A stretch of DNA of 64,000 nt from DAITQM01 sp039794245 (GTDB lineage: Bacteria; Pseudomonadota; Gammaproteobacteria; Xanthomonadales; Wenzhouxiangellaceae). Of this stretch, positions 47,118-56,339 are shown piece after piece. Each line of letters begins with the position of its first letter. Position 1 is the stretch's first letter. A program made the position numbers and the translations under genes. The notes under the pieces were generated by a model. It made no database searches. It had not been told where the DNA came from and saw nothing but the letters and a program-made list of their open reading frames with translations. The stretch lies in NCBI GenBank assembly GCA_039794245.1, contig JBDIVS010000009.1, forward strand, positions 36,536-100,535, read 5' to 3'.

Positions 47118-48329
47118 TTGATCAGCAAAGTTCAATTCACCAACCGCCAGGGCCTGAAGCTGACCGGCGATATCGCCTGGCCGGCCGGCGGCGAGGCGCG
47201 GGCCTTTGCGCTGTTTGCCCACTGCTTCACCTGCACGCGCAGCATCAAGGCGGCGATCCATATCGCCGCGGCGCTGGCCGGCGAGGGGATCGCCGTGCTG
47301 CGCTTCGATTTCACCGGACTCGGGCAGAGTGAAGGCGAGTTCGCGGCGACCGATTTTTCGAGTAATGTCGATGATCTCGAGGACGCCGCCGCTTACCTTG
47401 CCGCCCACCACCAGGCGCCGCAGATCCTGATCGGCCACTCTCTCGGCGGCGCCGCGGCGCTCGCCGTCGCGCCGCGCCTCGAGTCGTGCCGCGCCGTGGC
47501 GGTCATCGGCGCGCCGGCCGACCCGGCGCATGTCCTGCACAATTTCGCCGGCGAAATCGAGACCATCATGGAAGCGGGCAGCGCCGAGGTGAACCTCGGC
47601 GGCCGGCCGTTTCGGATCGGCCGGCAGTTCATTGAAGACGTCCGCGAACAGAACCTGCCGGCCCGCCTGCGCGACCTCAGGCGTGCCTTGCTGATCCTGC
47701 ATTCGCCGCACGACCGCATCGTCGGTATCGACAATGCACAGCAAATCTTCCAGCACGCCATGCACCCGAAAAGCTTCGTCAGCCTCGACCATGCCGACCA
47801 CCTGCTCAGCCAGCCGGCCGATTCGCGTTACGCCGGGCAGGTCATCGCCAGTTGGGCGGCGCGTTACCTCGGCGAGGCGCCGGTGGCCGAGATGGTGCCG
47901 GGCGCCACTGCCTGTGGCCTGACCGATGACGGTTTCCTGACCGCCCTGGCGAGCGGCCGGCACCGGCTTTTGGCCGACGAACCGGAAGACGCCGGCGGCA
48001 GCGATCTCGGCCCCTCGCCCTACGATTATCTTGCTGCGGCGCTCGCCGCGTGCACGACGATGACGTTGAACCTTTACGCCCGGCATAAAAAACTGCCGAT
48101 CAGCCGTGTCCGTTGCCACGTCACGCACCGCCGGGTCCACGCTGCGGACTGTACGGATTGCGCAACGAAGGAAGGGCAGGTCGACGAATTCGAGCGCTCG
48201 CTCGCGATCGACGGCGAGATTGAACCGCAAGCGCGGCAGCGGCTCTTGGAAATCGCCGACCGCTGCCCGGTGCACCGCACGCTCGCAGGCGAGATCAAGA
48301 TTCGCACCCGGCTGAGAAGCGAGCAATGA
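47118..48329 (+). CDS. Bifunctional alpha/beta-hydrolase-OsmC fusion protein
   Basis: 403 residues from TTG 47118, chosen because TAGGAGACC sits just upstream; ATG 47064 and 47091 are alternatives. The first 255 residues are an alpha/beta hydrolase: FAHCFTCTRS, DFTGLGQSEG, LIGHSLGGAAAL, with acid SPHDRIVG and His DHADHLL. The last 140 are OsmC-like: ALAACTTMTLNLYARHKKLP and DRCPVHRTL, with the two reactive Cys. Such fusions are thought to combine esterase action with peroxide reduction, but the substrates are not known. Divergent from the LCAT-like gene. Confidence 0.92.
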   Translation: MISKVQFTNRQGLKLTGDIAWPAGGEARAFALFAHCFTCTRSIKAAIHIAAALAGEGIAVLRFDFTGLGQSEGEFAATDFSSNVDDLEDAAAYLAAHHQAPQILIGHSLGGAAALAVAPRLESCRAVAVIGAPADPAHVLHNFAGEIETIMEAGSAEVNLGGRPFRIGRQFIEDVREQNLPARLRDLRRALLILHSPHDRIVGIDNAQQIFQHAMHPKSFVSLDHADHLLSQPADSRYAGQVIASWAARYLGEAPVAEMVPGATACGLTDDGFLTALASGRHRLLADEPEDAGGSDLGPSPYDYLAAALAACTTMTLNLYARHKKLPISRVRCHVTHRRVHAADCTDCATKEGQVDEFERSLAIDGEIEPQARQRLLEIADRCPVHRTLAGEIKIRTRLRSEQ

Positions 48330-48361
48330 GGAACGAGTCCGTACAAGGGGACAGATAGGCT

Positions 48362-48627
48362 ACTAATACATTCATAAATATGACCGCATTCAGCTTGTCT
48401 CTCGGCGTTCATGGCAGGTCGCCCCTGTGTCTGGTGTAGCGCGGCCTGCATCCACTACCGACAATGCCGCCCAGGGGCGCCGAGAGCCAAGCCCTGCGGG
48501 GACTGTGGACGAATCCGCCTGCGGCGTTAAAGCGGCTTGACATAGGGCTACTATGCCGGTGCCGCTTTGCCTTGCAGGCGCATCGGCCCTAGGCCCTGAA
48601 CGAGGCAATATTTATGAATGTATTAGT
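48362..48627. repeat. MITE-like element family B, 266 bp with perfect 20-bp ends
   Basis: ACTAATACATTCATAAATAT at 48362-48381 and its exact complement at 48608-48627. Inside are inverted-repeat blocks, including CATAG-GGCTA-CTATG at 48541-48555, but no ORF. Its right end supplies the last codons and TAA of the LacI-type gene. Confidence 0.85.
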
Positions 48628-49682
48628 GAACCCGTCGGGTTCAATGCCTGGCCGCCGCAGGACTGGCGGACGACGAGCTTGACCGGGATGGCATGCGAGG
48701 CCACCGGTTCGTTGCGGATCAGTTTCAACAGGCTGTCAACGAGGATTTCGCCGGCATGGCACGTATCCTGCTGCACCGTGGTCAACGGTGGCTGCGTGTA
48801 GCTGGCCATCGGGATATCGTCGAAACCGGCGACCGCGACATCGGCGGGCACCGCCCGCCCGCGCGCGTTGAGGGCCTGCATCGCGCCGATCGCGATCAGG
48901 TCGCTGGCCGCGATCACGCCGTCGAGATCGACCCCGGCGTCGAGCAACCGGCCGGCGGCGTCGAAACCCGAGCGTTCGGTGCTGATCGCGCCGGTGACGA
49001 GCCTGGGATCGACTTTTATTCCGGCGTCGGTCAACGCCTCCGTGTAACCATGGTAACGATCCTGGAATTCGGGGGAGTGGTCGTCCGCGGCGCCGAGAAA
49101 GGCGATGCGCCGCCGGCCTTTGGCCAGCAAATGGCGGGTGATTTCATACCCGCCGCGCAGATTGTCGCAACCGATCGAAACACCCGGCTGCCCCGGCCGG
49201 ACAGCGCCCCAGCGCACGAAGCGGGCGCCGCGGGCGGCGAGGCGTTCGAGCTTGGTGCACGATTGCAGGTAATCGCCGTAGCCGAGCAGGATCAGCCCGT
49301 CGGCTTTGTGCGTGCCCTCGTAATCGGCCTGCCAGTCCTCGGAAAACTGCTGGAACGAGACCAGGAGGTCGTAGCCGGCGGCGGCCGCGGCGCGGGTGAT
49401 CGAGGCCAGCATCGACGGAAAGAACGGGTTGATCATCGAGTCGTCGTCGGTCGGATCCTCGAAGAGCAAAAGCGCCAGAGTATGAGACTTCTGCGTCCGG
49501 AGGTTCGAGGCGCTTTTGTCCACTTTGTAATTCAGCTCGCGGGCGATCGCCTCGATTTTCAGCCGGGTCTCGCGGCTGACCAGCGGGCTGCCGCGCAGGG
49601 CGCGCGATACCGTCGCCTGCGAGACGCCAGCGCGAAATGCGATATCGAGCGAATTGGCCCGCCCTTTCACTTCCCGGGACAT
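48612..49682 (-). CDS. LacI-family transcriptional regulator
   Basis: 356 residues from ATG 49682. The DNA-binding domain reads NSLDIAFRAGVSQATVSRALRGSPLVSRETR, then EIARELNY-like hinge text. A periplasmic-binding-type effector domain follows, with DDIPMASYTQPPLTTV near the end. It lies downstream of the zwf-pgl-edd-glk-eda operon on the same strand, so it likely controls Entner-Doudoroff genes; a candidate operator lies ahead of zwf. The last codons, ending SLIHS, come from a family B repeat, so the natural C-terminus may have been different. Confidence 0.9.
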   Translation of the reverse strand: MSREVKGRANSLDIAFRAGVSQATVSRALRGSPLVSRETRLKIEAIARELNYKVDKSASNLRTQKSHTLALLLFEDPTDDDSMINPFFPSMLASITRAAAAAGYDLLVSFQQFSEDWQADYEGTHKADGLILLGYGDYLQSCTKLERLAARGARFVRWGAVRPGQPGVSIGCDNLRGGYEITRHLLAKGRRRIAFLGAADDHSPEFQDRYHGYTEALTDAGIKVDPRLVTGAISTERSGFDAAGRLLDAGVDLDGVIAASDLIAIGAMQALNARGRAVPADVAVAGFDDIPMASYTQPPLTTVQQDTCHAGEILVDSLLKLIRNEPVASHAIPVKLVVRQSCGGQALNPTGSLIHS

Positions 49683-49855
49683 GGCTGGCGGCGTCGCTGT
49701 GGCATGCCGGCCAATGTAGCACCACCGGGGCCGCCGTGCATCCGGGTCCGACAGCCTGCCCAGGCGGCCTGCCCGATTTACTGCAGCCGGCCCGGAATGG
49801 TTCACTTCCTGATATGTATTCTTGTGCAATCACTGATTACACAAAGCATCTCGCC

Positions 49856-49977
49856 GTGGCCAGCATCACGATTCGACGTTTGGACGATGATCTGAAAGAG
49901 CGGCAGCGCTGCCGGGCGAGCGCCATGGCCGCTCGATGGAAGGCGAGGTGCGAGGATTGAGGACAGTTATTTTATGA
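49856..49977 (+). pseudogene. Frameshifted FitA-type antitoxin remnant
   Basis: From GTG 49856 the frame reads ASITIRRLDDDLKERQR, the ribbon-helix-helix start of FitA-like antitoxins. After about CRASA it shifts frame; the other frame then reads HGRSMEGEVRGLRTVIL to TGA 49977. Joined by one indel these match the usual antitoxin pattern (xRAxxHGRSMExExR). No FitB-type toxin follows, since eda begins immediately. It is an orphan, broken antitoxin. Confidence 0.65.
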
Positions 49978-49990
49978 CTGCCGTCCCGGA

Positions 49991-50647
49991 TCAGCCCCGG
50001 GCCGGTGCGCGGCGGGCGGCGCGCTGGGCGCGGTGGGCGATGGCCGGCCAGTCGCGGGCGGCGATGGCGGCGGGTGGGGCGATCCACGAGCCGCCGATGG
50101 CGATGACGTTGGGCAGGGCGAGATAGGCCGCGGCGTCCGCTTCGTCGATGCCACCGGTCGGGCAAAAACGTACCTGGGGAAACGGGCCGAAAAAGGCTTT
50201 CAGCGCCGCGATGGCGCCGGCGGCGGGGAAATACTTGAACCGCCGGTAGCCGTGTTCCAGGCCGCGCATGATTTCGCTGCCGGTTGCCACCGCAGGTAGG
50301 TACAAGATGCCAGTGTCCGCCGCGGCGCGGTACAGCGCTTCGCTGCCCCCGGGGCTGATCGCGAACGCTGCTCCGGCGGCGGCGGCGGCGGCGAGATCGG
50401 CCGGGGTCAGCACGGTGCCGGCGGCGGGGATACAGTCCGGGACTTCGGCCGCCACCTGGGCGATGGCGTCGAGCGCGACCGGCGTGCGCAATGTGATCTC
50501 GATGACCGAAAGGCCGCTGCCGGCCAGTGTCCGGGCGAGCGGCACCGCAGTTTCGAGGTCGGCGATCGTCAGCACCGGGATCACCGGGGCTTGGGCGAGG
50601 ATGCGATCGATCGCCTGGGTGCGGGTTTCACAAGTCCACTCGTTCAT
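49991..50647 (-). CDS. eda: KDPG aldolase (2-dehydro-3-deoxy-phosphogluconate aldolase)
   Basis: 218 residues. PVIPVLTIADLETAVPLARTL, GLSVIEITLRTP, AGTVLTPAD and YRRFKYFPA (the Schiff-base Lys), then VRFCPTGGID, identify the enzyme. It splits KDPG into pyruvate and glyceraldehyde 3-phosphate. Last enzyme gene of the Entner-Doudoroff operon, 3 bp after glk. Confidence 0.97.
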   Translation of the reverse strand: MNEWTCETRTQAIDRILAQAPVIPVLTIADLETAVPLARTLAGSGLSVIEITLRTPVALDAIAQVAAEVPDCIPAAGTVLTPADLAAAAAAGAAFAISPGGSEALYRAAADTGILYLPAVATGSEIMRGLEHGYRRFKYFPAAGAIAALKAFFGPFPQVRFCPTGGIDEADAAAYLALPNVIAIGGSWIAPPAAIAARDWPAIAHRAQRAARRAPARG

Positions 50648-50650
50648 CGC

Positions 50651-51688
50651 TCACTCCGTATCGGATCGGGATTTCCCGGCCGGAGTATGAAATGCGGCGA
50701 GCGCCGCGCCGAGCAGGCCGGGGTCGGGTCGGGTGATCACTGCCAGCGGCACCGCCTCGAGGTGGGCCGCGAAACGGCCCTTGGCCAGAAAACGCTCGCG
50801 AAAGGCGCTGGCGCGTAAGAATGGGATAAAACGCGGCACGATGCCGCCGGCGATGAACAGCGTTCGCGCGCCGTGGATCAGCGCCGCGTCGCCGGCCACA
50901 CTGCCGAGGATGGCGCAGAAGCGGGCCAGGGCGCGGCGCGCCAGGGCGTCCGAACCGGCCAGCGCGGCGCTGACGATGGCGGCCGGTTCGACCAGCAGCC
51001 GGTCCGGCGTGGCGGTGCGCGCGGGCTTCAGGCCGCCGAGCGCGGCGTGGAGGCGCGACAATCCCGGGCCGCTCAGAACGCGCTCGACCGACACTCTGCC
51101 GTAGCGCGCCGCGAGCCACTCGGCGATACAGCGTTCTTCGTCACCGTGCGGCGCGAAGCTGATATGGCCGCCCTCGGTTTCGATCACTTGCCACAGGCCG
51201 TCCTGACCTGTGACGAGCAAGGCCATGCCGAGACCGGTGCCGGGGCCGAGCACACTGACCGGGGTGGCCGGGACGGGGCCGGGATCGCCGTACAGGGTCA
51301 CGATATCGCCGGCGCCGAGGGCCGGTACGGCGCGGGCCACGGCCCCGAAATCGTTGAGGACGATGAGTTCGTCGAGACCGAGCGCGGCGCAAAGTTCGGT
51401 GCGGTTGAACGCCCAGGCGCGGTTGGTCAGGCGGATTTCGTCGCCGGTGACCGGGCAGGCGACGGCGAGTGCAGCGCGCCACGGATGTGCCCCGCATTGT
51501 TCGAGGTAATGTTCGGCGGCGTGTTGCAGGCTGGCGAAATCGGCCGTCGCCAGCGTCATCTGCAAGATCAGGTCGGGCCGTGGCTCACCGGCAACGGCCA
51601 GCGCGAAACGGGCGTTGGTGCCGCCGATATCGGCGACCAGTACGGCGTCGTCCGGAACCGGGACCAGGGCTGACTTGGCCGTTGCCAT
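50651..51688 (-). CDS. glk: Glucokinase
   Basis: 345 residues. DDAVLVADIGGTNARFALA is the phosphate-binding start of bacterial glucokinase; LIVLNDFGAVARAVPALG and LGPGTGLGMALL, EGGHISFAP follow. It phosphorylates glucose from outside the PTS, feeding zwf. It lies between edd and eda with only 3 bp on either side. Confidence 0.96.
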   Translation of the reverse strand: MATAKSALVPVPDDAVLVADIGGTNARFALAVAGEPRPDLILQMTLATADFASLQHAAEHYLEQCGAHPWRAALAVACPVTGDEIRLTNRAWAFNRTELCAALGLDELIVLNDFGAVARAVPALGAGDIVTLYGDPGPVPATPVSVLGPGTGLGMALLVTGQDGLWQVIETEGGHISFAPHGDEERCIAEWLAARYGRVSVERVLSGPGLSRLHAALGGLKPARTATPDRLLVEPAAIVSAALAGSDALARRALARFCAILGSVAGDAALIHGARTLFIAGGIVPRFIPFLRASAFRERFLAKGRFAAHLEAVPLAVITRPDPGLLGAALAAFHTPAGKSRSDTE

Positions 51689-51691
51689 CGA

Positions 51692-53518
51692 TCAGTCCGT
51701 AGCGAAGAGCACCGAGGCGCCCTGTTCGGCGCTGCCGACGTGGCGGCGAAACAGCCCGAATCCGTCGCGCCCGAAGCCGGTTTCGTTGCCGGCAAGATCG
51801 GGCGCGGCCGGGTGGCGGGCGGCCCACGCCGCCGGTTCGACTCCGGCTTCAAGCACACCGGCGGTGGCGTCGATCGTCACCGGGTCGCCGTCGATGAGGC
51901 GGGCGAGCGGCCCGCCGTGCGCCGCCTCGGGGGTGACTTGGATCGCCGCCAGCACGGTGCCGGAGGCGCCGGACATCCGGCCGTCGGTCAACAGCGCGAT
52001 ACGCTGGCCGCGCTCTTGCAGTACGGCCAGTGTCGGCGTCAGCTTGTGCAACTCCGGCATGCCGTTGGCGGCCGGCCCCTGAAAACGCACGACGGCGACG
52101 AAATCGCCGGTCAGGCGGCCGTCGCGGAAGGCCGCAAGTACCTCGTCCTGCGCGGCGAAAATCCGTGCCGGAGCGGTGATTTTCAGGTGCTCCGGGGCGA
52201 CCGCCGAGGTTTTGACGATCGCCCGCCCGAGGTTGCCGGTGAGCCGGCGGATGCCACCTTCGGCGGCGAACGGCTCGGCAGCCGGCCGCAGAACCCCGCG
52301 GTCGAGCGACGCGGCGGGCGGGTCGCGCCACAGCAGCCGGCGGCCGTCGAGATACGGTTCCTTGGCCTGGGAGTGGAGATCGCCGCCGTGCACACAGCGG
52401 ATATCGGGGTGCAAAAGGCCGGCAGCGAGCAGTTCGCGGATCACAAAGCCGAGCCCGCCGGCGGCGTGGAAATGGTTGACGTCGGCGCCGCCGTTGGGGT
52501 AAATGCGGGCGACGAGCGGCGTGACTTTCGATAAGTCGTCGAAATCATCCCAGTCGATGGTGATGCCGGCGGCGCGGGCGATGGCCACCAGATGGATCGT
52601 ATGGTTCGTCGAACCGCCGGTCGCCGCCAGGCCGACGATACCGTTGACGATCGTTTTTTCGTCGATCGTCCGGCCGAGCGGAGTATATTCGCCGGCGGCG
52701 GTAATCGCCACGGCGCGGCGGGCGGCGGCCGAGGTCAGCGCATCGCGCAGCGGCGTGTTCGGGTTGACGAAGGCGCTGCCCGGCAGGTGCAGGCCCATCA
52801 CTTCCATCAGCATCTGGTTGGAATTGGCGGTGCCGTAAAACGTGCAGGTGCCGGGCGCGTGATACGACGCGGCTTCGGCGGCGAGCAGCGCCTCGCGGCT
52901 CGCCCGGCCGGCGGCGTAGACTTTGCGGACGCGGGCTTTCTCGGCGTTCGGCAGCCCCGAGGGCATTGGCCCGGCCGGCACCACGATTGCCGGCAGATGG
53001 CCGAAAGCCAGCGCCCCGATCAGCAGTCCCGGGACGATCTTGTCGCAGACGCCGAGCAACAGCACGGCGTCGAACAGGTCGTGCGCCAGGGCGATGGCGG
53101 TGGCCTGGGCGATCACGTCGCGTGAGAACAGCGACAGTTCCATCCCCGGCCGGCCCTGCGTGACGCCGTCGCACATCGCCGGCACGCCGCCGGCCACCTG
53201 CGCCGTGCCGCCGGCCTCGCGCGCCGCGAGTTTGATCAGCTCTGGATAGAGGCCGAGCGGCTGGTGGGCCGAGAGCATGTCGTTGTAGGCCGTGACGATG
53301 CCGACATTGGGCCCAGCCAGTCGGCCGATCGCTTCCTTGTCGATGCCGGCGGCGGCAAAGCCGTGTGCTAGGTTGCCGCAGCTCGCACGGCGCCGCCCGG
53401 GGCCGGCGGCTGCCGCGGCGTCGAGCCGGGCGAGGTAGGCGCGGCGCGCCGGGCGGCTGCGTCGGGCGATGCGTTCGGTCACTTTCTGGACGGTCGGGTG
53501 CAAGGTCACGGACTCCAA
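51692..53518 (-). CDS. edd: 6-phosphogluconate dehydratase
   Basis: 608 residues, the normal length. NVGIVTAYNDMLSAHQPL, GGVPAMCDGVTQGRPGMELSLFSRD, LLGVCDKIVPGLLIGAL and CTFYGTANSNQMLMEVMGLHLPG contain the Cys that hold the Fe-S cluster. It dehydrates 6-phosphogluconate to KDPG. It overlaps pgl by 13 bases, indicating tight coupling. Confidence 0.97.
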   Translation of the reverse strand: MESVTLHPTVQKVTERIARRSRPARRAYLARLDAAAAAGPGRRRASCGNLAHGFAAAGIDKEAIGRLAGPNVGIVTAYNDMLSAHQPLGLYPELIKLAAREAGGTAQVAGGVPAMCDGVTQGRPGMELSLFSRDVIAQATAIALAHDLFDAVLLLGVCDKIVPGLLIGALAFGHLPAIVVPAGPMPSGLPNAEKARVRKVYAAGRASREALLAAEAASYHAPGTCTFYGTANSNQMLMEVMGLHLPGSAFVNPNTPLRDALTSAAARRAVAITAAGEYTPLGRTIDEKTIVNGIVGLAATGGSTNHTIHLVAIARAAGITIDWDDFDDLSKVTPLVARIYPNGGADVNHFHAAGGLGFVIRELLAAGLLHPDIRCVHGGDLHSQAKEPYLDGRRLLWRDPPAASLDRGVLRPAAEPFAAEGGIRRLTGNLGRAIVKTSAVAPEHLKITAPARIFAAQDEVLAAFRDGRLTGDFVAVVRFQGPAANGMPELHKLTPTLAVLQERGQRIALLTDGRMSGASGTVLAAIQVTPEAAHGGPLARLIDGDPVTIDATAGVLEAGVEPAAWAARHPAAPDLAGNETGFGRDGFGLFRRHVGSAEQGASVLFATD

Positions 53519-54207
53519 TGAATCTCTACGGCCGGCGCCGGAGCGTGCAGCAGAGCGCCGATCGGCAGGTCTGGCGTCTCGCTGTCGGGTGCCATCGCCC
53601 GCTGCAACACCTTGAGTTTATCGGTTCCGGTGACGGCGAGCAGCAGGCGGTGGGTGTCGAGCAATCGGCCGAGTGTCAGGCTGATCCGCGGATACGGTGC
53701 CTGTGGCGGCAACGGTTCCGGAATCAGGGCGATCGCCGGCGTCGGGTCATCAGGGTCGAGAGCGGCAGCCGGGACGCCCGGAAACAGCGAGGCGATATGG
53801 CCGTCGTTGCCCATGCCGAGCAGGACGGCGCCGAACGGTCCACCCAGGCCGGCCAGCCGGCGGCGGGCGTAGGCGGTATCGGGGAGCGCGTTCGGGGCCG
53901 GCGGGACCAGCGATTCGATGGTCGCGGCGGTAGCGGCGAACGCCGTTTTGAGTGCCCCGGCATTGCTCGCCGGGTGCGTCACGGCGACCCACCGGTCATC
54001 GGTCGGCACCAGCCGGATCCGTGCCCACGGCAGTGCCATCGCAGCCAGGCGGCGATAGGCCGGCAGCGGTGTCGTGCCGCCGGCCAGCGCCAACATCGTC
54101 TCGGCGCCGTGGTCGAGCGCATCGTGGATCACCGCGGCCAGGGCATCGGCCAGCGCTGCGGCCATTGTCTCGCGATCGGCGTGTTTATTTTCCTGCCACA
54201 TGGTCAT
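53506..54207 (-). CDS. pgl: 6-phosphogluconolactonase
   Basis: 233 residues. LALAGGTTPLPAYRRLA, RLVPTDDRWVAVTHPASNAG and GPFGAVLLGMGNDGHIASLFPG are family signatures. It hydrolyses the lactone made by Zwf. It sits between zwf (7-bp gap) and edd (overlap). Confidence 0.96.
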   Translation of the reverse strand: MTMWQENKHADRETMAAALADALAAVIHDALDHGAETMLALAGGTTPLPAYRRLAAMALPWARIRLVPTDDRWVAVTHPASNAGALKTAFAATAATIESLVPPAPNALPDTAYARRRLAGLGGPFGAVLLGMGNDGHIASLFPGVPAAALDPDDPTPAIALIPEPLPPQAPYPRISLTLGRLLDTHRLLLAVTGTDKLKVLQRAMAPDSETPDLPIGALLHAPAPAVEIHWSP

Positions 54208-54214
54208 CCCACTG

Positions 54215-55663
54215 TCATTCGCGCCAGCGATGGCCGAGCCGGGTGGGCAGCGCCGCCGCGTCGCCCGGCCCCCACGAGCCGGCCGAATACGGTTTCGGGT
54301 CTTCGCCGAGTGCCCGGCGGGCGGCGAGGATCTGATCGATGAACGACCACGCCGCCTCTACTTCATCGCGCCGGACGAACAAAGTGCCGTTGCCTTCGAG
54401 GGCGTCGAGATATAGCCGTTCGTAGGCGCCGCGCCGGCGCAGGTCGGCGAAGGCATTGTGCAGATCGAGATCAAGCTTGACCTCGGAAAGTTTCAGGCCG
54501 TCGCGGTCGAGCCCCGGGGTTTTGCTCATCAACAAAAGCGAGATGCGCTCTTCGGGCTGCAAGCGGATCAACATGGCGTTCGGCTGCACCCGGGCACCGG
54601 GAAAGATCAGGTGCGGCACGGCGTGGAACTGCAAGTAGATTTCGCTGACGCGGCGCCCCAGCCGTTTACCTGATCTGAGATAAAACGGCACTTTCGACCA
54701 GCGCCAGTTGTCGATCATCACGCGCAGTGCAACGTAGGTTTCGGTTTGGCTCGGGCGGCCCAGTTCTTCGCTGTAACCCGGCACCGCGGCACCGTCGATG
54801 GCCCCGGCGGTGTACTGCCCGAACACCGCCTCGTCGGCGAGTTCGGCGGCGCCGAGCGGCCGCAGGGCGCGCAGTACCTTGATCTTCTCGTTGCGCACCG
54901 CGGTGGCTTCGAACTCCGACGGCGGTTCCATCGCTGTCAGGCACAACAGTTGCAGCAGATGATTCTGCACCATGTCGCGCAGCGCGCCGCTGGCGTCGTA
55001 ATATTCGACGCGCCCTTCGACGCCGACCGTTTCGTGCACCGTGATCTGCACCTGCGCGATGTGCCGGGCGTTCCACAGCGGTTCAAACAACGCATTGCCG
55101 AAACGCAGCGCCAGCAGGTTCTGCACCCCTTCCTTGCCGAGGTAGTGATCGACGCGGAAAACCTGGTCTTCGCAAATGGCGGTTCCCACCGCGTCGTTGA
55201 TCTCGCGGGCGCTCGCTAGGTCGTGGCCGAGCGGTTTTTCGAGCATCAGCCTGACCTCGGGGTCGATGCCGCCGGCGGCGGCGAGCGCCGCGCAGAACGG
55301 TCCGTACCAGTTAGGTGCCGTGGATAGGTGATAGAGCACGACACCCTGGCGCAGGGCCTTGACCCGTTCAGCGAAGGCGGTGAGCGACGCCCGCTCGGCA
55401 AGATCGACGGTGTGGTATTCGAGGCGCCCCAAGAGCCGCTCGCGCGCCGCTTGGTCGGGCGGCGCTTGCGCCGCAAGCATCGCCGCGACTTCGGCGCGGA
55501 AGCCATCGCGATCCAAGGTGCTGCGCGCCGCGCCGAGAATTGTCAGCCCGGCGGGCAGCATGCCGTCGCGTTCGAGGCCGTACAGCGCCGGGAACAGCAT
55601 GCGTCGCGCCAGGTCGCCGGTGGCCCCGACGATGACCAGTAATGTCGCTGGGCGGGAATTCAT
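54215..55663 (-). CDS. zwf: Glucose-6-phosphate 1-dehydrogenase
   Basis: 482 residues. LLVIVGATGDLARRMLFPALY is the NADP-binding start and FRVDHYLGKEGVQNLLALRF the catalytic site. It is the first enzyme of the operon zwf-pgl-edd-glk-eda and makes NADPH as well as 6-phosphogluconolactone. A possible LacI-family operator lies about 70 bp upstream. Confidence 0.98.
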   Translation of the reverse strand: MNSRPATLLVIVGATGDLARRMLFPALYGLERDGMLPAGLTILGAARSTLDRDGFRAEVAAMLAAQAPPDQAARERLLGRLEYHTVDLAERASLTAFAERVKALRQGVVLYHLSTAPNWYGPFCAALAAAGGIDPEVRLMLEKPLGHDLASAREINDAVGTAICEDQVFRVDHYLGKEGVQNLLALRFGNALFEPLWNARHIAQVQITVHETVGVEGRVEYYDASGALRDMVQNHLLQLLCLTAMEPPSEFEATAVRNEKIKVLRALRPLGAAELADEAVFGQYTAGAIDGAAVPGYSEELGRPSQTETYVALRVMIDNWRWSKVPFYLRSGKRLGRRVSEIYLQFHAVPHLIFPGARVQPNAMLIRLQPEERISLLLMSKTPGLDRDGLKLSEVKLDLDLHNAFADLRRRGAYERLYLDALEGNGTLFVRRDEVEAAWSFIDQILAARRALGEDPKPYSAGSWGPGDAAALPTRLGHRWRE

Positions 55664-55731
55664 CGTTTGCTTCGCAGGTCAGGTCGGACAAGGTTATTGA
55701 ATCGGCCGCGTGGCGGGAAGTGCGATGCTGG

Positions 55732-55745
55732 TGAATACGTTTGCA
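55732..55745. promoter_or_regulatory. Candidate LacI-family operator upstream of zwf
   Basis: TGAATACGTTTGCA has the central CG and outer TG/CA of LacI-family sites and matches TGNAANCGNTTNCA at all but one position. The regulator gene is the last of the same cluster. No binding evidence. Confidence 0.4.
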
Positions 55746-55811
55746 GCCCGCCCGCCTGGGGCGGGCGGAAGGGTGTGTGGCGTGCGGCGCCATTCACGCC
55801 GCTTTTTGTTG

Positions 55812-56339
55812 TCACGATCCGGCTTGGAAAGCCGTATCGAGCGGCGTTTCGGCCTGGTGGTTGACGTAATTGGACAGAGTCTTCATCGTCACGCCCAAGA
55901 TGACCTCGAGCACCTGTTGGCGGCCGTAGCCGGCGGCCAGGAAGGCATCGCGGGCGGTGTCCGACGGCCAGCCGCGCGTTGTCACCACTTCGGCCGTGAA
56001 GCGGCGCAGTGCCTCGAGTTTGGGATCGGCGAGCGGCCGATCCTCGCGCAGCGCCTGGATGATCTCCGCCGGCACCTTTTGCGAGCCGGCGATCACGCTG
56101 TGCGATGCGACGCAGTAGGTGCACTTGTTGACGATGCTCGTCGTCAACAGCACGATCTGCCGCTCGGGGGCGTTGAATGAGGTTTTCTCGAACAACTGGC
56201 CGAGCGTCGGATAAGCCTGCACGACGGCCGGCGCCTCGGCCATCACGCCGAGCAGGTTGGGGACGAAACCGTAACCGGCCTTCGCTTTAGCCAGAATCGG
56301 GCGGGAGACTTCCGGGGCGGTCCGTGGCTGGATGTGGTG
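55812..56339 (-). pseudogene. AhpD-like carboxymuconolactone decarboxylase family protein, 5'-truncated
   Basis: About 175 residues match the family: TAPEVSRPILAKAKAGYGFVPNLLGVMAEAP and NKCTYCVASHSVIA with the CxxCxxxH redox site. The usual start codon and first few residues are missing; the frame runs on into the opposite-strand cytochrome pseudogene and has no sensible start near 56340. It could still be expressed from GTG or ATG inside the domain, but would then lack the first helix. Peroxidase-type function only by family. Confidence 0.65.

Noticed and set aside
46983..48326. Long minus-strand frame extending the LCAT-like lipase to 907 residues
   Set aside because: It lies opposite the hydrolase-OsmC gene, and a proper signal peptide with lipobox begins at 46982.
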